A stretch of DNA of 64,000 nt from Roseiarcus sp963813555. GTDB taxonomy: Bacteria; Pseudomonadota; Alphaproteobacteria; Rhizobiales; Beijerinckiaceae. The notes below the pieces were generated by a model that saw only the letters and a program-made list of their open reading frames with translations, did not search any database and had not been told where the DNA came from. Both the position numbers and the translations under genes were made by a program. Each line of letters opens with the position of its first letter. The stretch's first letter is position 1. Below, piece after piece: positions 26,765 through 36,807 of this stretch. Location of the stretch: positions 186,001-250,000 of the forward strand of contig CAWEZX010000016.1 of the NCBI GenBank assembly GCA_963813555.1. Reading direction: 5' to 3'.

Positions 26765-27859
26765 TCAGGTCTCCGCATGATGTCGGCGCTCGAGCCAGGA
26801 GTGCAGCGCCATCATGCCAAGAATGATGGCGCCGATGAAGATGTTGTAGGCGAGACCCGGCACGCCGATGAGCACGATGCCATTGCGCATGACGCGCAGG
26901 ATGAGGATGCCAAGGACGGTGCCGATGATGGTGCCCCGGCCGCCGGTCAGCGCCGTGCCCCCAATGACAACCATCGCAATCACTTCGAGCTCATAGCCTG
27001 TCCCGCTGTTCGGATTGGCGGCGGAGGTGCGGATCGAACTGATGATTCCGGCGAAGGCCGACATGACGGCGGACAGGATGAATAGCGCGACCTTCACTCC
27101 GGACACGTCGACGCCGCGCGCGCGCGCCGCGCTGGCGTTGCCGCCAGTGGCCTGGATCCAGTTTCCGAATTTGGTCTCGGTCAAGAGATAGCCGAGGATC
27201 ACCGCGGCGGCGACGAACCAGAACAACGAGGCGTAGACCCGGAAGGGGCCGATGTAGAAGTCGCCGACGAGAAGCGTGGCCAGCCATTGTCCCCCGGCGC
27301 TCCAGGTGCGCTGCGGGAATCCGTTGGTGACAAACAGCGCCGTGCCGCGCACCACCAGCAGCATGCCGAGCGTGACCAGGAACGAGGGGATCTTGAGGCG
27401 CGTGACGAACAGCCCATTGAACAGCCCGATCAGCGCTGCGATGAGAAGCGCGACAACGAAGCCGACGAACAGCGAGGTCAGGCCGGCATTGAACAGCGTC
27501 CACATCACGACGGGCGCAAATCCAAACAGCGACCCGACGGAAAGGTCGAACTCGCCCGCGGTCATGAGTAACGTCATCGCCAGCGCGATGAGGCCGAGCT
27601 CAACGGTAAAAGTGAGCGTATTGCTGATGTTCAGGACCGACAGGAAGTCGGGATTGATCGCGGTGAAAACCGCGATCTCGAGCACCAGCAGCACGAGCGG
27701 GCCAAACTCTGGGGCCGACACAAAGCGGCGAAGGGTCGAGCTTGTCTGCACGTGCGACACCGATGGAGGAATTGGGCGTGACGCCTGATTGCGCTCGGCG
27801 GTCGGGTTGGCGCGCGCCCCCTCCGCGCCGCCCAATCCAGCGAAAAAGTGCGGGGCCAA
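26765..27859 (-). CDS. Sugar ABC transporter permease (CUT2)
   Basis: The 364-residue membrane protein has about 8-10 hydrophobic helices and the CUT2 permease signatures GEFDLSVGSLFG near residues 100-112 and IAMVVIGGTALTGGRGTI near 300. It pairs with the ATPase that follows directly. The start is uncertain: the TTG at 27859 gives a polar leader of about 45 residues before the first helix, and a GTG nearer SHVQTSS is also possible. Confidence 0.9.
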   Translation of the reverse strand: MAPHFFAGLGGAEGARANPTAERNQASRPIPPSVSHVQTSSTLRRFVSAPEFGPLVLLVLEIAVFTAINPDFLSVLNISNTLTFTVELGLIALAMTLLMTAGEFDLSVGSLFGFAPVVMWTLFNAGLTSLFVGFVVALLIAALIGLFNGLFVTRLKIPSFLVTLGMLLVVRGTALFVTNGFPQRTWSAGGQWLATLLVGDFYIGPFRVYASLFWFVAAAVILGYLLTETKFGNWIQATGGNASAARARGVDVSGVKVALFILSAVMSAFAGIISSIRTSAANPNSGTGYELEVIAMVVIGGTALTGGRGTIIGTVLGILILRVMRNGIVLIGVPGLAYNIFIGAIILGMMALHSWLERRHHAET

Positions 27860-27916
27860 GAGGCGCCGAGCGCCGCCTCCTGGCGAAGAAAGCCGCGGCG
27901 ATAAGATCGCTCTCGC

Positions 27917-28849
27917 TTACTTGGCCGACATGATCTTGTCGTACAAGGCGGCGTTGGTCTTGTCGTAGAGCGTGCCGACGGTGATATTGAATCCGGGCGG
28001 AATGCCGGACGTCGCCATATTGGCGACCGACAAGGCCATATAGCTCGTCGCCTGCGGATCCTGCCACTCGGCGGCGTTGACGTAGCCCGCCATCACCTCG
28101 CCCGTCGTATCGCGGGAGTTGCCCCAGCCGACCACCGGAATCTCACCCGGCTTCACGCCGACCTGATCGAACACGCGCTTGATCGAGCCGGTGACGAGAT
28201 CGCCGAGTCCGATGATCGCCTTGATCTTCTTGCGATTGGCGGTGAGGTAGTCGCTCATGCGGGAAATGACGTTCGCCTGATCGAGCGTATTGTCGGTCAC
28301 TTCCCAGGTGATGTTGAGCGGCTTGAAGACGGTGGCGATCGCCTTTTCCTCTTCCACCCCATAGCTCGCGCCAGGAACCTCGACCGGCAGCCAGACGAAA
28401 TCGCCAGACTTCACGAGCTTGTGATCGACGAGATATTGCGCCCAGCCTTTTCCAACGACCGCGAGATCGCCGCCGACGTAAGCATTGAAGTTCACCTTGG
28501 CGTCAGGGGTGTTGAAATTGATGACCGGTATGCCGGCCGCGCGCGCTTCCTTGACGACATCGACGAGGCTGCCGGGATCGGGGCTGGTCGTGACGATGCC
28601 GTCGGCCTTGGCGGCGATTGCGGTGCGGATCGCTTCCTGCTGCGAGGGAACGTCGCCGTTGTAGAAGGAGGTCTTGACCGTTTGGCCGGTGTCCTTGGCC
28701 CACAACTCCGCTCCGGCGAGGAAATACGTCCAGACCGGATCGGCTGGCGATCCATGCGAGATCCAGTAAAATGTCTTGGCTTGAACCGCTAACGGCAGCG
28801 ACAGCGCAAACAAAGCGACGGCGATCAGCCTCGCGACCATTCTGACCAT
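27917..28849 (-). CDS. Periplasmic sugar-binding protein of a CUT2 ABC transporter
   Basis: The 310-residue protein starts with a signal peptide (hydrophobic residues about 7-22, then VQAKT) and has the two-lobe Peripla_BP_4/ribose-binding fold: ISHGSPADPVW, DGIVTTSPDPGSLVDVV, GIPVINFNTP, and GWGNSRDTTGEVMAGYVNAA. It is first in the unit with permease and ATPase and should deliver a monosaccharide or related polyol. The exact substrate cannot be read from the sequence. No regulator gene is adjacent. Confidence 0.92.
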   Translation of the reverse strand: MVRMVARLIAVALFALSLPLAVQAKTFYWISHGSPADPVWTYFLAGAELWAKDTGQTVKTSFYNGDVPSQQEAIRTAIAAKADGIVTTSPDPGSLVDVVKEARAAGIPVINFNTPDAKVNFNAYVGGDLAVVGKGWAQYLVDHKLVKSGDFVWLPVEVPGASYGVEEEKAIATVFKPLNITWEVTDNTLDQANVISRMSDYLTANRKKIKAIIGLGDLVTGSIKRVFDQVGVKPGEIPVVGWGNSRDTTGEVMAGYVNAAEWQDPQATSYMALSVANMATSGIPPGFNITVGTLYDKTNAALYDKIMSAK

Positions 28850-28964
28850 GAGCGTCTCCCCTTAAGCGAATTGGCGCCGAATTCTCTTCGGTCTTCTCGG
28901 CGGATCGAACCTCGCATGGCCGCGCCATCGAAACAAGCCGCTCTTTCGCCAGCGTGGGTCGGCG

Positions 28965-31900
28965 TCAGGCCCCGCTGTCGTGCAGCGTTTTGGCCAGCGC
29001 CACATAGTTGGTCTTGCCGGAGCCGAGCAGTGGGATCGCGTCGAGGACCACGACCAAGGAAGGGTGCATGATTTCGGATGCGCCCTTCGTCTTCATCCAG
29101 GCCTGCGCCTCGGCCCGCGTCGCGCCGGGCTTGTTCGTCGCCAGGACCACGCGTTCGCCACGCTTGGGATCGGGAGCGGCGATCGCGGCGGCGATATGGT
29201 CGGGCCAAAGGCCCGCGATCATGTCCTCGACCGAAGCGAGCGACACGGTCTCGCCGGCAATCTTGGCGAAGCGCTTGGCGCGCCCCTTGACCGCGACGAA
29301 GCCCGCCTTGTCGATCGCGACGATGTCGCCGGTGTCGTGCAAGCCGCCCGGGGTCGGCTCGATCCCGCCCGCATTTTCGGCCCGATAATAGCCGAGCATG
29401 ATGTTCGGGCCGCGCACGATGAGCCGCGCGCCGTCCTCGATGCCGGGCGTTGGCTCGAGGCGCGGCTCGACGAACGGCAGGAGCCTGCCAACGGTTCCAA
29501 CTCTGTTGAATGCGGGCGCGTTGACGGCGATCACCGGCGAAGCCTCGGTGACGCCATAGCCCTCGAGAATGTCGAGACCGAATTTCTGCATGAAGAGGCG
29601 CCGGGTCTCCGCCTTCACCGGCTCCGCGCCGGCGATGATATAGCGTAGCGAGCGTAAATCCGACTCGCCCGCGTTGCGCGCGTAATGGGCGAGGAACGTG
29701 TCCGCGCCTAACAGAAACGTTGCCTCGACCTTGTCGATGGTCCTCGGGATCTCGCGATAGTGCAGGGGGGTCGGATAGAGGTAGACCTTCATCGAGCTGA
29801 TAAGGCCAAGCAGCAGCCCGCCGGTCAGGCCGAAGGCGTGGAACATCGGCAGCGGATTGAAGCAAATGTCGGTGAGCCTCAGATCGAAGCGCGTTCCGAT
29901 CTGAGCGATGTTGGCGAGAAGATTGGCGTGCGACAGCGCCACGCCCTTGGGCGCGCCTTCCGAGCCGGAGGTGAACAGCACGACCGCCGGATCGTCAGGC
30001 TCCCGTCTTGCGAGGGACGAACCGGGCTTAAGCGCGGCGCGCAGCTTGTCGATCGTCGTGGCGCTGGCGCGCGTCTCCTCGAGCCAGACGATGCGCGCAT
30101 GCGCTTGAATTGCGTCGGTCTCGGGTTGCAGTTTGGCCTTGTCGACGAAGGCGCGGGAGGTCAGCACCAGACGGATGCGCGCCTCTTCGCAAGCCGCGAC
30201 CAGATTGTGCGCGCCGGAGGTGAAGTTGAGCATCGCCGGCACGCGGCCCGAGGCCTGCAGCGCCATGAACGTGACCGCCGCGCCGTTGGCGTTCGGCAGC
30301 ATCACGCCGATGATCTCGCCGGGCTCGGACAGCGCCGCGCTCTTGCGCGCCAGCACGGCCACGCCAATGCGGAACATGCGCAAGCTCATGGCGCCGCTCA
30401 GCGGATCTTCGACCGCTGCGCGCGAGAGGCCGCGCGCCTTCGCCGATTCCTCGAACGCCGCGTGCAGCGTGCGTCGAATGTCGGCGGTTGCGAGGAGGAG
30501 TTCGGCCATCCGGTCGTAAAGCGCGAAACCGCGCGCTCGCCGCCTTGTCTGGCCACGCAGGTCGGATGGCGTCGTGAGCCGTCGCGGCGGCAGGATGGTC
30601 AGTGTGATCTTAGGGAACAGGCGCCGGCCGACGTAAGAGGCGGCGATACGCGAAAGAAAAGTGCGCTCCGCCCCGGCAAGACGAACCGGGGTGATAAGCG
30701 CATCGCATGTCTCCGCAATCAGGGCCGCGGCGTCAAAGGACGTCATCGACGGACCGGCGACCGCGGCTCGGGTGTCAAGGAACAGAACCAGCGAGCGCCC
30801 GCCCCTTGCTTCGCGGATAAGCGCGCGTAAGTTCAGCGGGCACGCCGGATCGAGGACGCGCGCATCGGCGAAGTGAAAAAAGAGCCGCGCCGGCCAGCTT
30901 TTGACGGCAGCTGGCTCAATTGCGAACGTCGCCGGCTTCTCCATGAGCGAGAACAGGATCGGCGCGTCGAGCCAGGAGACGTGATTGACGGCAACGATAC
31001 TCGTCTCACCCGCGGACAACAGGTTTTCCCGTCCCACGACCTCGAGCCGGAACAGAAGCCGCCATAGCGCGCGCAGGGAGAAGGCGAGGATGTTCGCCGG
31101 CAGATGGCGGAAAAAATAGATCGCCGCCGCGATATTGGCGACGCCGAGGGCGATCAGCGCCATGGACTCGCTCAAGCGGAAGACCTGAAGCAGGATCACT
31201 ATCGCCAGCGATCCGCCGACGATCCCGATGTAGCTCAGCACGTTGACCGCGGCGATGATTCGCGCGCGCCGATTTTCCCGCGCCCAGGCCTGAACCGCGG
31301 CGAAGATCGGGACGACGAACAGACCGGCGGCGGCCGAGGTGAGGAGAATCTCGATGGCGATCCGCAGGCCTGTGGCGCTCAGGAAAAACTCGCGTAACGG
31401 AACTTCGCGGCTCGCGACCGGCATCATCTGGGTCGAAAACCCGATGTGAATCGCCAGCGCCGCGATCGCCAGCAGGAGGAACGGGGCCGGCGCAAGTTCG
31501 ATGCGGCCACGCGAGAGCGCAGCCGCGGCAAGCGAGCCGGCGGCGACGCCGACCGCGAAGAAAAGATTGATGGCGATCTCGACGTCGATGTCGCCGCCGA
31601 TCCGCGACTTGATGATGACCGGCACGAGCGACAGCGTCACCGCGCCGACCGTCCAGAACCAGCTCACGCCGAGCGCGCCGACCCACTGCCGGTCGTCGGC
31701 GCGGAGCTCGCGGATCACGGTCAAGGTCGAGGCGAAGACGTTCTTGTGGATCTTGAGTCCCGGCGCGCCGACAGGGGTCGGCGGGATCAAGCGCGCCGCG
31801 GCGTAGCAGGCGAGCGCAACGAGCATGAGCTGAGCGACCACGCTCGCCGCCGAGCGGCCTTGGGCCGCGGCGAGACCGCCGAAGACGAGGCCGCAGATGA

Positions 31901-32354
31901 TCGCCGCGAAGGTCGCGCCCTCGACCAGCGCATTGGCGGAGACGAGCTCCTCGCGCTTGAGATGATCGGGCAGAATGCCGTATTTGATCGGGCCGAACAG
32001 CGCCGCGATCAGGCCTAGTCCGAACAGCGCTGCATAGAGCAGCGTCGGCGAAGCGAAAACGAAGCCTGCCGCGGCGACCATCTGAACAAAGATTTCCGCG
32101 AATTTGAGCCGCCGCGCGATGAGCGCCTTGTCATGCGAATCGGCGATCTCGCCCCCGAGCGCGGAAAGGGGGATCGCGGGGAGAATGAAGACGATGGTCG
32201 CGAGCAGGATCTTGAGGCTCGCGTTCTCACCCCCGAGGCGGAAGAGAATGAGCATCGCCAGCATGTTGCGGACGAAATTGTCGTTGAATGCGGAGAAGAA
32301 CTGGCACCAGAACAGCGGCGCGAAACGCCGCGAGGTCATCAGGGCTCGGAACAT
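28965..32354 (-). CDS. LplT-acyltransferase-acyl-ACP synthetase fusion (Aas-like lysophospholipid repair protein)
   Basis: The start at 32354 has GGAGGGG upstream, giving 1129 residues in three parts. Residues about 1-400 are an MFS lysophospholipid transporter (LplT-like, starting FAPLFWCQFFSAFNDNFVRN). Residues about 430-620 are a PlsC-type acyltransferase with the HX4D motif in NHVSWLDAP. Residues about 640-1129 are an AMP-binding acyl-ACP/CoA ligase with VVLFTSGSEGAPKG and later EGYGVTEASPV. In E. coli the first and the latter two parts are separate neighbours, lplT and aas. The expected job is to flip in lysophospholipids and re-acylate them at the inner membrane. The frame is unbroken. 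Confidence 0.92.
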   Translation of the reverse strand: MFRALMTSRRFAPLFWCQFFSAFNDNFVRNMLAMLILFRLGGENASLKILLATIVFILPAIPLSALGGEIADSHDKALIARRLKFAEIFVQMVAAAGFVFASPTLLYAALFGLGLIAALFGPIKYGILPDHLKREELVSANALVEGATFAAIICGLVFGGLAAAQGRSAASVVAQLMLVALACYAAARLIPPTPVGAPGLKIHKNVFASTLTVIRELRADDRQWVGALGVSWFWTVGAVTLSLVPVIIKSRIGGDIDVEIAINLFFAVGVAAGSLAAAALSRGRIELAPAPFLLLAIAALAIHIGFSTQMMPVASREVPLREFFLSATGLRIAIEILLTSAAAGLFVVPIFAAVQAWARENRRARIIAAVNVLSYIGIVGGSLAIVILLQVFRLSESMALIALGVANIAAAIYFFRHLPANILAFSLRALWRLLFRLEVVGRENLLSAGETSIVAVNHVSWLDAPILFSLMEKPATFAIEPAAVKSWPARLFFHFADARVLDPACPLNLRALIREARGGRSLVLFLDTRAAVAGPSMTSFDAAALIAETCDALITPVRLAGAERTFLSRIAASYVGRRLFPKITLTILPPRRLTTPSDLRGQTRRRARGFALYDRMAELLLATADIRRTLHAAFEESAKARGLSRAAVEDPLSGAMSLRMFRIGVAVLARKSAALSEPGEIIGVMLPNANGAAVTFMALQASGRVPAMLNFTSGAHNLVAACEEARIRLVLTSRAFVDKAKLQPETDAIQAHARIVWLEETRASATTIDKLRAALKPGSSLARREPDDPAVVLFTSGSEGAPKGVALSHANLLANIAQIGTRFDLRLTDICFNPLPMFHAFGLTGGLLLGLISSMKVYLYPTPLHYREIPRTIDKVEATFLLGADTFLAHYARNAGESDLRSLRYIIAGAEPVKAETRRLFMQKFGLDILEGYGVTEASPVIAVNAPAFNRVGTVGRLLPFVEPRLEPTPGIEDGARLIVRGPNIMLGYYRAENAGGIEPTPGGLHDTGDIVAIDKAGFVAVKGRAKRFAKIAGETVSLASVEDMIAGLWPDHIAAAIAAPDPKRGERVVLATNKPGATRAEAQAWMKTKGASEIMHPSLVVVLDAIPLLGSGKTNYVALAKTLHDSGA

Positions 32355-32463
32355 GATGGCGGGCGCCCCTCCGGACGGGATCGGATGGGACGCCGGAATC
32401 TTGGGGCGCGTCAAGCGGGAGGCGGCGGCGCGCTTTGGGCGACGCAGCGATCCAGTCGCGCAC

Positions 32464-33414
32464 TTACTGCAGATAGTAGCGAATGCCGACGAGAAATTGC
32501 TGCGACGCATTGTTTTGGTGGATGGTCAGGCCCGTCTGCGGATTGATCAGCGTATTGACTGTGCCGGTGTTGAGGTAGCGATAGCCGAGGTCGAGCGTTG
32601 CGCTGGGATTTAGCTTGAAGCCGATCCCGGCCGCCAGGGCCCAGGCCATCGTGTAGGTGGTCGAGTGGATCGACCGGTTCCAGAATTGCGGCGCGAAGGC
32701 GATGTTGGGTTGCGGAGTGAGCGGCTGCCCCTGGGAATTGACCCATACCTGCGGAGCGGCGCCGGTGAGGTCAGCGGCATAGGTCTGGCCGTTGGCGGTC
32801 TCGTTGAAATTGACGCTCCCCGACATGACGTTCATGTTAAGCCCGAGGCCGCCGCCGACATAAGGGGTGAACCCGTAATAGGTTCCAAGATCGGCATAGG
32901 CGTTGGCGAGGAAAGCGTTGTCGTACTGATGCACGCTCGCCGAGGCGTCGCAGGTGTTGGTGGTATTGTAGAGATAGCCAAGCGGGACGCCGCTCGGGCC
33001 GCTGACTCCCGTAAGGCCATACGGGCAGACCACCGCCGCCTGGCGTGTTCCTCCGGGACCGGTGCGGTAGTCCCAGGTCGCGTCGAAGCGCAAGTAGTCG
33101 TTCCATCGATAGCCGAATCCGGCACCGCCGGTGAAGTTGGTGGTCGACCAGCCCGTTCCGGCGCCGGTGGTGAACGGCGCGCCGACGACGCCGAGGGCGG
33201 GGAGCGCAATATTCGAGAACGATACGCTCGGCGCGCGGTCGAAGCTGATTCCGAGGTCGCCGCGCACATACCAGTTCGAGCCGACCTCGAACGCGGTCGG
33301 GGCTTGGCTCGCCGGCATGGTCAGCGGCGGAGACGTCCCCAACAGATCGGCGGCTGAGGCCGGCAATGCCGCCGCCGCGAGACCGGCGCAAGCGAGAGAC
33401 AACAGAACCTTCAT
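32464..33414 (-). CDS. Outer-membrane beta-barrel protein (Omp25/Msp-like porin)
   Basis: The 316-residue protein has a signal peptide (MKVLLSLACAGLAAAALPAS then AADL). Its body alternates aromatic and polar residues as beta-barrel proteins do, with strands such as WYVRGDLGISFD, FGYRWNDYLRFDATWDYR and TLDLGYRYLNTG. It ends QFLVGIRYYLQ, close to the C-terminal aromatic signal used by the Bam machinery. It resembles alphaproteobacterial Omp25/Omp31 surface proteins. It lies 109 bases upstream of the acyltransferase fusion on the same strand. Confidence 0.88.
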   Translation of the reverse strand: MKVLLSLACAGLAAAALPASAADLLGTSPPLTMPASQAPTAFEVGSNWYVRGDLGISFDRAPSVSFSNIALPALGVVGAPFTTGAGTGWSTTNFTGGAGFGYRWNDYLRFDATWDYRTGPGGTRQAAVVCPYGLTGVSGPSGVPLGYLYNTTNTCDASASVHQYDNAFLANAYADLGTYYGFTPYVGGGLGLNMNVMSGSVNFNETANGQTYAADLTGAAPQVWVNSQGQPLTPQPNIAFAPQFWNRSIHSTTYTMAWALAAGIGFKLNPSATLDLGYRYLNTGTVNTLINPQTGLTIHQNNASQQFLVGIRYYLQ

Positions 33415-33649
33415 TGGCCACCCCAGAATTGGCGCGTCGACGCGAGATACGGCAACGCTTCAGGACATTCTGGCGGTCAAGACTTAATTCTTATTTAACT
33501 GTAACAAACTGTTACCCATGATATACCTAAGTATGTAACGAACGTAAAGTAAAGTGTGCCACGCGCTGAGCAAAGGCTGAATCCTGGCGAAGTCTAGCGG
33601 CAAGCGCTTGCGCGGGGCTGGAGCCCCGGATCTGGCGGGTCGCGCATGG
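33415..33649 (-). promoter_or_regulatory. Porin upstream region with inverted repeat
   Basis: This 235-base AT-rich gap should contain the porin promoter on the minus strand. A perfect inverted repeat, GTAACA-AAC-TGTTAC, lies at 33501-33515, and GTAAC recurs at 33535-33539. The repeat could be an operator. No start-site data are available from sequence alone. Confidence 0.4.
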
Positions 33650-34114
33650 TCAGGTGCGGGCGAGGACGAGGCCGAGAGCGGCCACCAACACGCCGACAAG
33701 CTGTCGAGCCCGCAACGGCTGCGCCTCGGTTCCCAGAAGACCGAAACTGTCGATGAGCGTCGACGTCGCCGCGACAACGAAAAAGTAGACGAGAAATGTT
33801 TGCGTCGGACCAAGCCTGGGCGCGACGAAGGCGAGGCCCACAACGATGAACGCCCCGAACATGCCGCCAAAAGCGACTTTCATCGCCTGAGCCGTGACAA
33901 GGCCATGATCCGGAAACGGAAGGCGGTAGATCACCGCGGCCATCATGAGCAAAATCAGCGTGGAGACGGCGGCTGACATCGCGCCGACCCAGATCGCCTC
34001 GATTCCCGAGCGCATCGCTGAGCCGTTGGACATGGCCTGCAAGACCTGGAAGCACCCGCACGCCATCGCAACAAACCAAAAGTTCGCCTTCAAGAATTCC
34101 TCTCCCAGATTCAA
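33650..34114 (-). CDS. DMT-superfamily small transporter (YdcZ/DUF606-like)
   Basis: The 154-residue membrane protein has about five hydrophobic helices, the size and pattern of YdcZ/DUF606 proteins: ANFWFVAMACGCFQVLQAM, GAMSAAVSTLILLMMAAVI, MFGAFIVVGLAFVAP, and a C-terminal LVGVLVAALGLVL. The start is the TTG at 34114, whose last two bases overlap the TGA of the glycosyltransferase gene; translation is probably coupled. The substrate is unknown. Confidence 0.75.
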   Translation of the reverse strand: MNLGEEFLKANFWFVAMACGCFQVLQAMSNGSAMRSGIEAIWVGAMSAAVSTLILLMMAAVIYRLPFPDHGLVTAQAMKVAFGGMFGAFIVVGLAFVAPRLGPTQTFLVYFFVVAATSTLIDSFGLLGTEAQPLRARQLVGVLVAALGLVLART

Positions 34115-35079
34115 AGCTCAGCCCCGAAGGGGCATGTCCCGTCGATAAAGCTTGTCTTAGCGAGGAACGCCGACAGGCTCTTGGCGAAATCCCGTCTCAG
34201 AGGCGTGAGCGGCGGCCGGGTCCGCCGCCATGGCGGCTTGGCTGGCACCTGCGCCAGGTCCGGCCACGGAGACGCTGCGAACCAGTCGCGGTAGGTCTCG
34301 GCGAACCGCGCCTCGCCACGCCACAATGCGAGCTCCCATGGCTTCGGCGCGTTGACGAAATGCAGCACGATCGGCTCGAGCCGGCGTTCGAGATCGAGCA
34401 GGAAGAAGTCGCCCATGAAATTGAAGCGCGGCGACAGCGGCGCGAAATTGCCTTTGAGGGTGGCGTTGAGCGCGTCCTGCTCCATGAACGGATAGCGGTT
34501 CGGGTTATCGCGAAGCGCCTTGGCCACGCGCTCCGTCAGCTTCTCGGCGCGCCACGCGGCGCGGTCGATCGCCATGAGCCCGGCGTTGAGATACGGCGTA
34601 TCGAGCGAAAGCCCGAGCGAGCGGCGCGAGCGCTGGAACTTGCGCGCCAGCGCGTCGCCTTTGAAATCCATGAGAAAGATCATGTCATAAGCCGCGGCGA
34701 GCGGCTTGTCCCCAAGGTCGAAGCTTTCGAGGCGCTCGAGGCCGGGACGGACGACCAGCATGTCGGAATCGACCGTGACGATCCGCTCGACCTCAGGCGG
34801 CAGGATGTCGTCGAGAAACAGGCGGCGGAACACCGCGCGCGAGAAGCGGCCTCTTCCCGCGAGGTCGGCGTCAAAGCGCGAGAAGTCGAGGGTGAGCAGT
34901 TTGATGCGCTCGCGCAAGGGCGCTGGCAACTGGTCGAAGCCCGGCGCCACGTCGTCCGGCTCGCAAATCAAGAAAATCTCGCGCTTGACGTCGGGTTTAA
35001 CCTCGATGAGGGACGCAATCGCGCGCAAAGCCGGCGCAAAGAATGCACGGTCCGGCGTGAAGCAATAGGCGGTTCGCAT
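34111..35079 (-). CDS. Glycosyltransferase family 8 protein
   Basis: The start at 35079 has a GGGGGG site and gives 322 residues. It shows GT8 features: N-terminal YCFTPDRAFFAPALRAIASL, the metal-binding DxD motif in RIVTVDSDMLVV near residue 105, and PYLNAGLMAIDRAAWR, the usual GT8 NAG block. EQDALNATLKG and a late VLHFVNAPKPWEL complete the fold. Such enzymes add galactose or glucose to surface polysaccharide or LPS. It is coupled to the small DMT transporter that follows. Confidence 0.88.
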   Translation of the reverse strand: MRTAYCFTPDRAFFAPALRAIASLIEVKPDVKREIFLICEPDDVAPGFDQLPAPLRERIKLLTLDFSRFDADLAGRGRFSRAVFRRLFLDDILPPEVERIVTVDSDMLVVRPGLERLESFDLGDKPLAAAYDMIFLMDFKGDALARKFQRSRRSLGLSLDTPYLNAGLMAIDRAAWRAEKLTERVAKALRDNPNRYPFMEQDALNATLKGNFAPLSPRFNFMGDFFLLDLERRLEPIVLHFVNAPKPWELALWRGEARFAETYRDWFAASPWPDLAQVPAKPPWRRTRPPLTPLRRDFAKSLSAFLAKTSFIDGTCPFGAEL

Positions 35080-35178
35080 GGCCCCCCGTTTCGAATCGAC
35101 GCCTGAGCCTGTCACAATTATGGGCGCCGGCGAGGCGTTCGGATTTAGTGGATCGTCAGCCGAACCGCCCGCTTTTTC

Positions 35179-36807
35179 TCAATGCCGCCTCAACATGGCG
35201 GTGAAAAACAGACACATATAGGCGCCGATGGCGGCGGCGAGAAATCCGTCGATGTAGGAGAGAACGGCGGCCTGCTTCGCGACGGCGGACCCAAGCAGGC
35301 TCGTCGCCTGCGCCGCGGCAACCCCTGTGTCGCTCGAGTGCGTGGCGACAGCGTTGCGATAGGCCGCCAGCCGATCGGCCGTCTGCGAGCCGAGGCTATC
35401 GACATGCAGGCCGATGAGATTGGAGTGGACCTGCTCGCGCACGCGCACGAAGGTCTGCATGAAGGCGGTTCCGATCTCGCCGCCGAACAGGCGACTGGTC
35501 TGAAGCAGCGTGCCGATCGTCAACACATCGGCGGGACTCATTGATTGAACCGCGAGAACGACGACCGCCGTCAACGCGAACGACTGCCCGACGGCCTGTA
35601 AGACCTGAGAGGGGAGAAAGTCGTCGGTGGCCCAATCGTGCGTGAGGCCGGTTCCCATGAGCGAGGCGATTCCGATCAGGATCGCGCCGACCGCAAGGAC
35701 CCAACGCGGGTCGATACGGGAAAGAAGCCAGCCGAGAGGAAGGACGATCGCGAATTGGGGCAGGGCGATCCATATGAGTACGGCGCCGACCTGCAGCTCG
35801 CGATAGTTCTGCACGACCTGAAGGTAGGTTGGGATGATGTAGGCGGTCGAGAGAATGATGAAGCGGAAGCCGGCGAGCAGGAGCAGGATCGGCACCAGCC
35901 CCTCTTTGGCGAGCAGCCGAAGATTGAGGAACGGCTTTTCGACGTAAAGCTCCCGCACCACGAAAGCGAGCGTGAGCAATCCGCCGGAAAGCAACAGGCC
36001 ATTGACGAGACCGTTGTTGCTCCAGTCCAGCCGGTTGCCCTGGTCGAGGCCGGCGTAAAGAAGCGCGAAGCCAAAGCCGGCATAGATGAGCCCGGGCCAG
36101 TCGAGGTGACGCAGCAGCGCCATGTTGATCTTCTCGCGCGGCACTCCGTACCAGATGCAGGCGAACATGAGAGGCAGCGCCACGCAATTTTGCCATTCGA
36201 TCCAACGCCATGACCAGTTCTCCGTGTACCAGCCCTCGAGCGAGGCCGAGACGTTCTGCGACAGCTCGGAGTTCATCGCGTAGACGGCGAGACCGTAGAC
36301 GATCAGGCGCTGCGGCAGACTGCGGACGATGAAGCCGATGGTGAGCGGGATGAACGTCCCAGCGCCCACGCCGGCGAGAAATTGCGCCGTGAGGAAGGCG
36401 GTAAGATTAGGCGACAAGGGCCCGAGCAGGCTGGCGACGAACAGGAGCGCCATTCCGTACAGAAGGATCCGCCTGACGCTGAAAATGGCGCCGAGATAGG
36501 GGCAGGCGACGCCGATCATCATCTGGCCGACGCCGAAGCTCGTCGTCATCCATGCGCCTTCATCGAACCCGAAGTGCAACCCGCCGCGCATATCGGCGAG
36601 CCCAAAGGTCGTGATACGGCTACCGACGAATGACAGGATCGCGCCGATCAGGACGCCGAGGATGCCGACATAGGGCCTGAGCGAATCGGCGCTGAGCCGC
36701 TGCGGCCTCCACCCCGCGGCATGCGAGGCGACGCCGGCTGAGGTGATCGGCGCCGGGGCGCGGACCTCGACGCCCGCCGAGGCGAGCGGGGCGGGTACGG
36801 CAGTCAT
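35179..36807 (-). CDS. MFS multidrug exporter, EmrB/DHA2 family
   Basis: The 542-residue protein has about fourteen hydrophobic helices, the DHA2 count, with characteristic segments FGFDEGAWMTTSFGVGQMMI, FLAGVGAGTFIPLTIGFI and GFRFIILSTAYIIPTYLQ. It starts inside the last codons of the HlyD-family gene upstream (4-base overlap) and forms an EmrAB-type pump with it. An outer-membrane TolC-like partner is not encoded here. Confidence 0.9.
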   Translation of the reverse strand: MTAVPAPLASAGVEVRAPAPITSAGVASHAAGWRPQRLSADSLRPYVGILGVLIGAILSFVGSRITTFGLADMRGGLHFGFDEGAWMTTSFGVGQMMIGVACPYLGAIFSVRRILLYGMALLFVASLLGPLSPNLTAFLTAQFLAGVGAGTFIPLTIGFIVRSLPQRLIVYGLAVYAMNSELSQNVSASLEGWYTENWSWRWIEWQNCVALPLMFACIWYGVPREKINMALLRHLDWPGLIYAGFGFALLYAGLDQGNRLDWSNNGLVNGLLLSGGLLTLAFVVRELYVEKPFLNLRLLAKEGLVPILLLLAGFRFIILSTAYIIPTYLQVVQNYRELQVGAVLIWIALPQFAIVLPLGWLLSRIDPRWVLAVGAILIGIASLMGTGLTHDWATDDFLPSQVLQAVGQSFALTAVVVLAVQSMSPADVLTIGTLLQTSRLFGGEIGTAFMQTFVRVREQVHSNLIGLHVDSLGSQTADRLAAYRNAVATHSSDTGVAAAQATSLLGSAVAKQAAVLSYIDGFLAAAIGAYMCLFFTAMLRRH

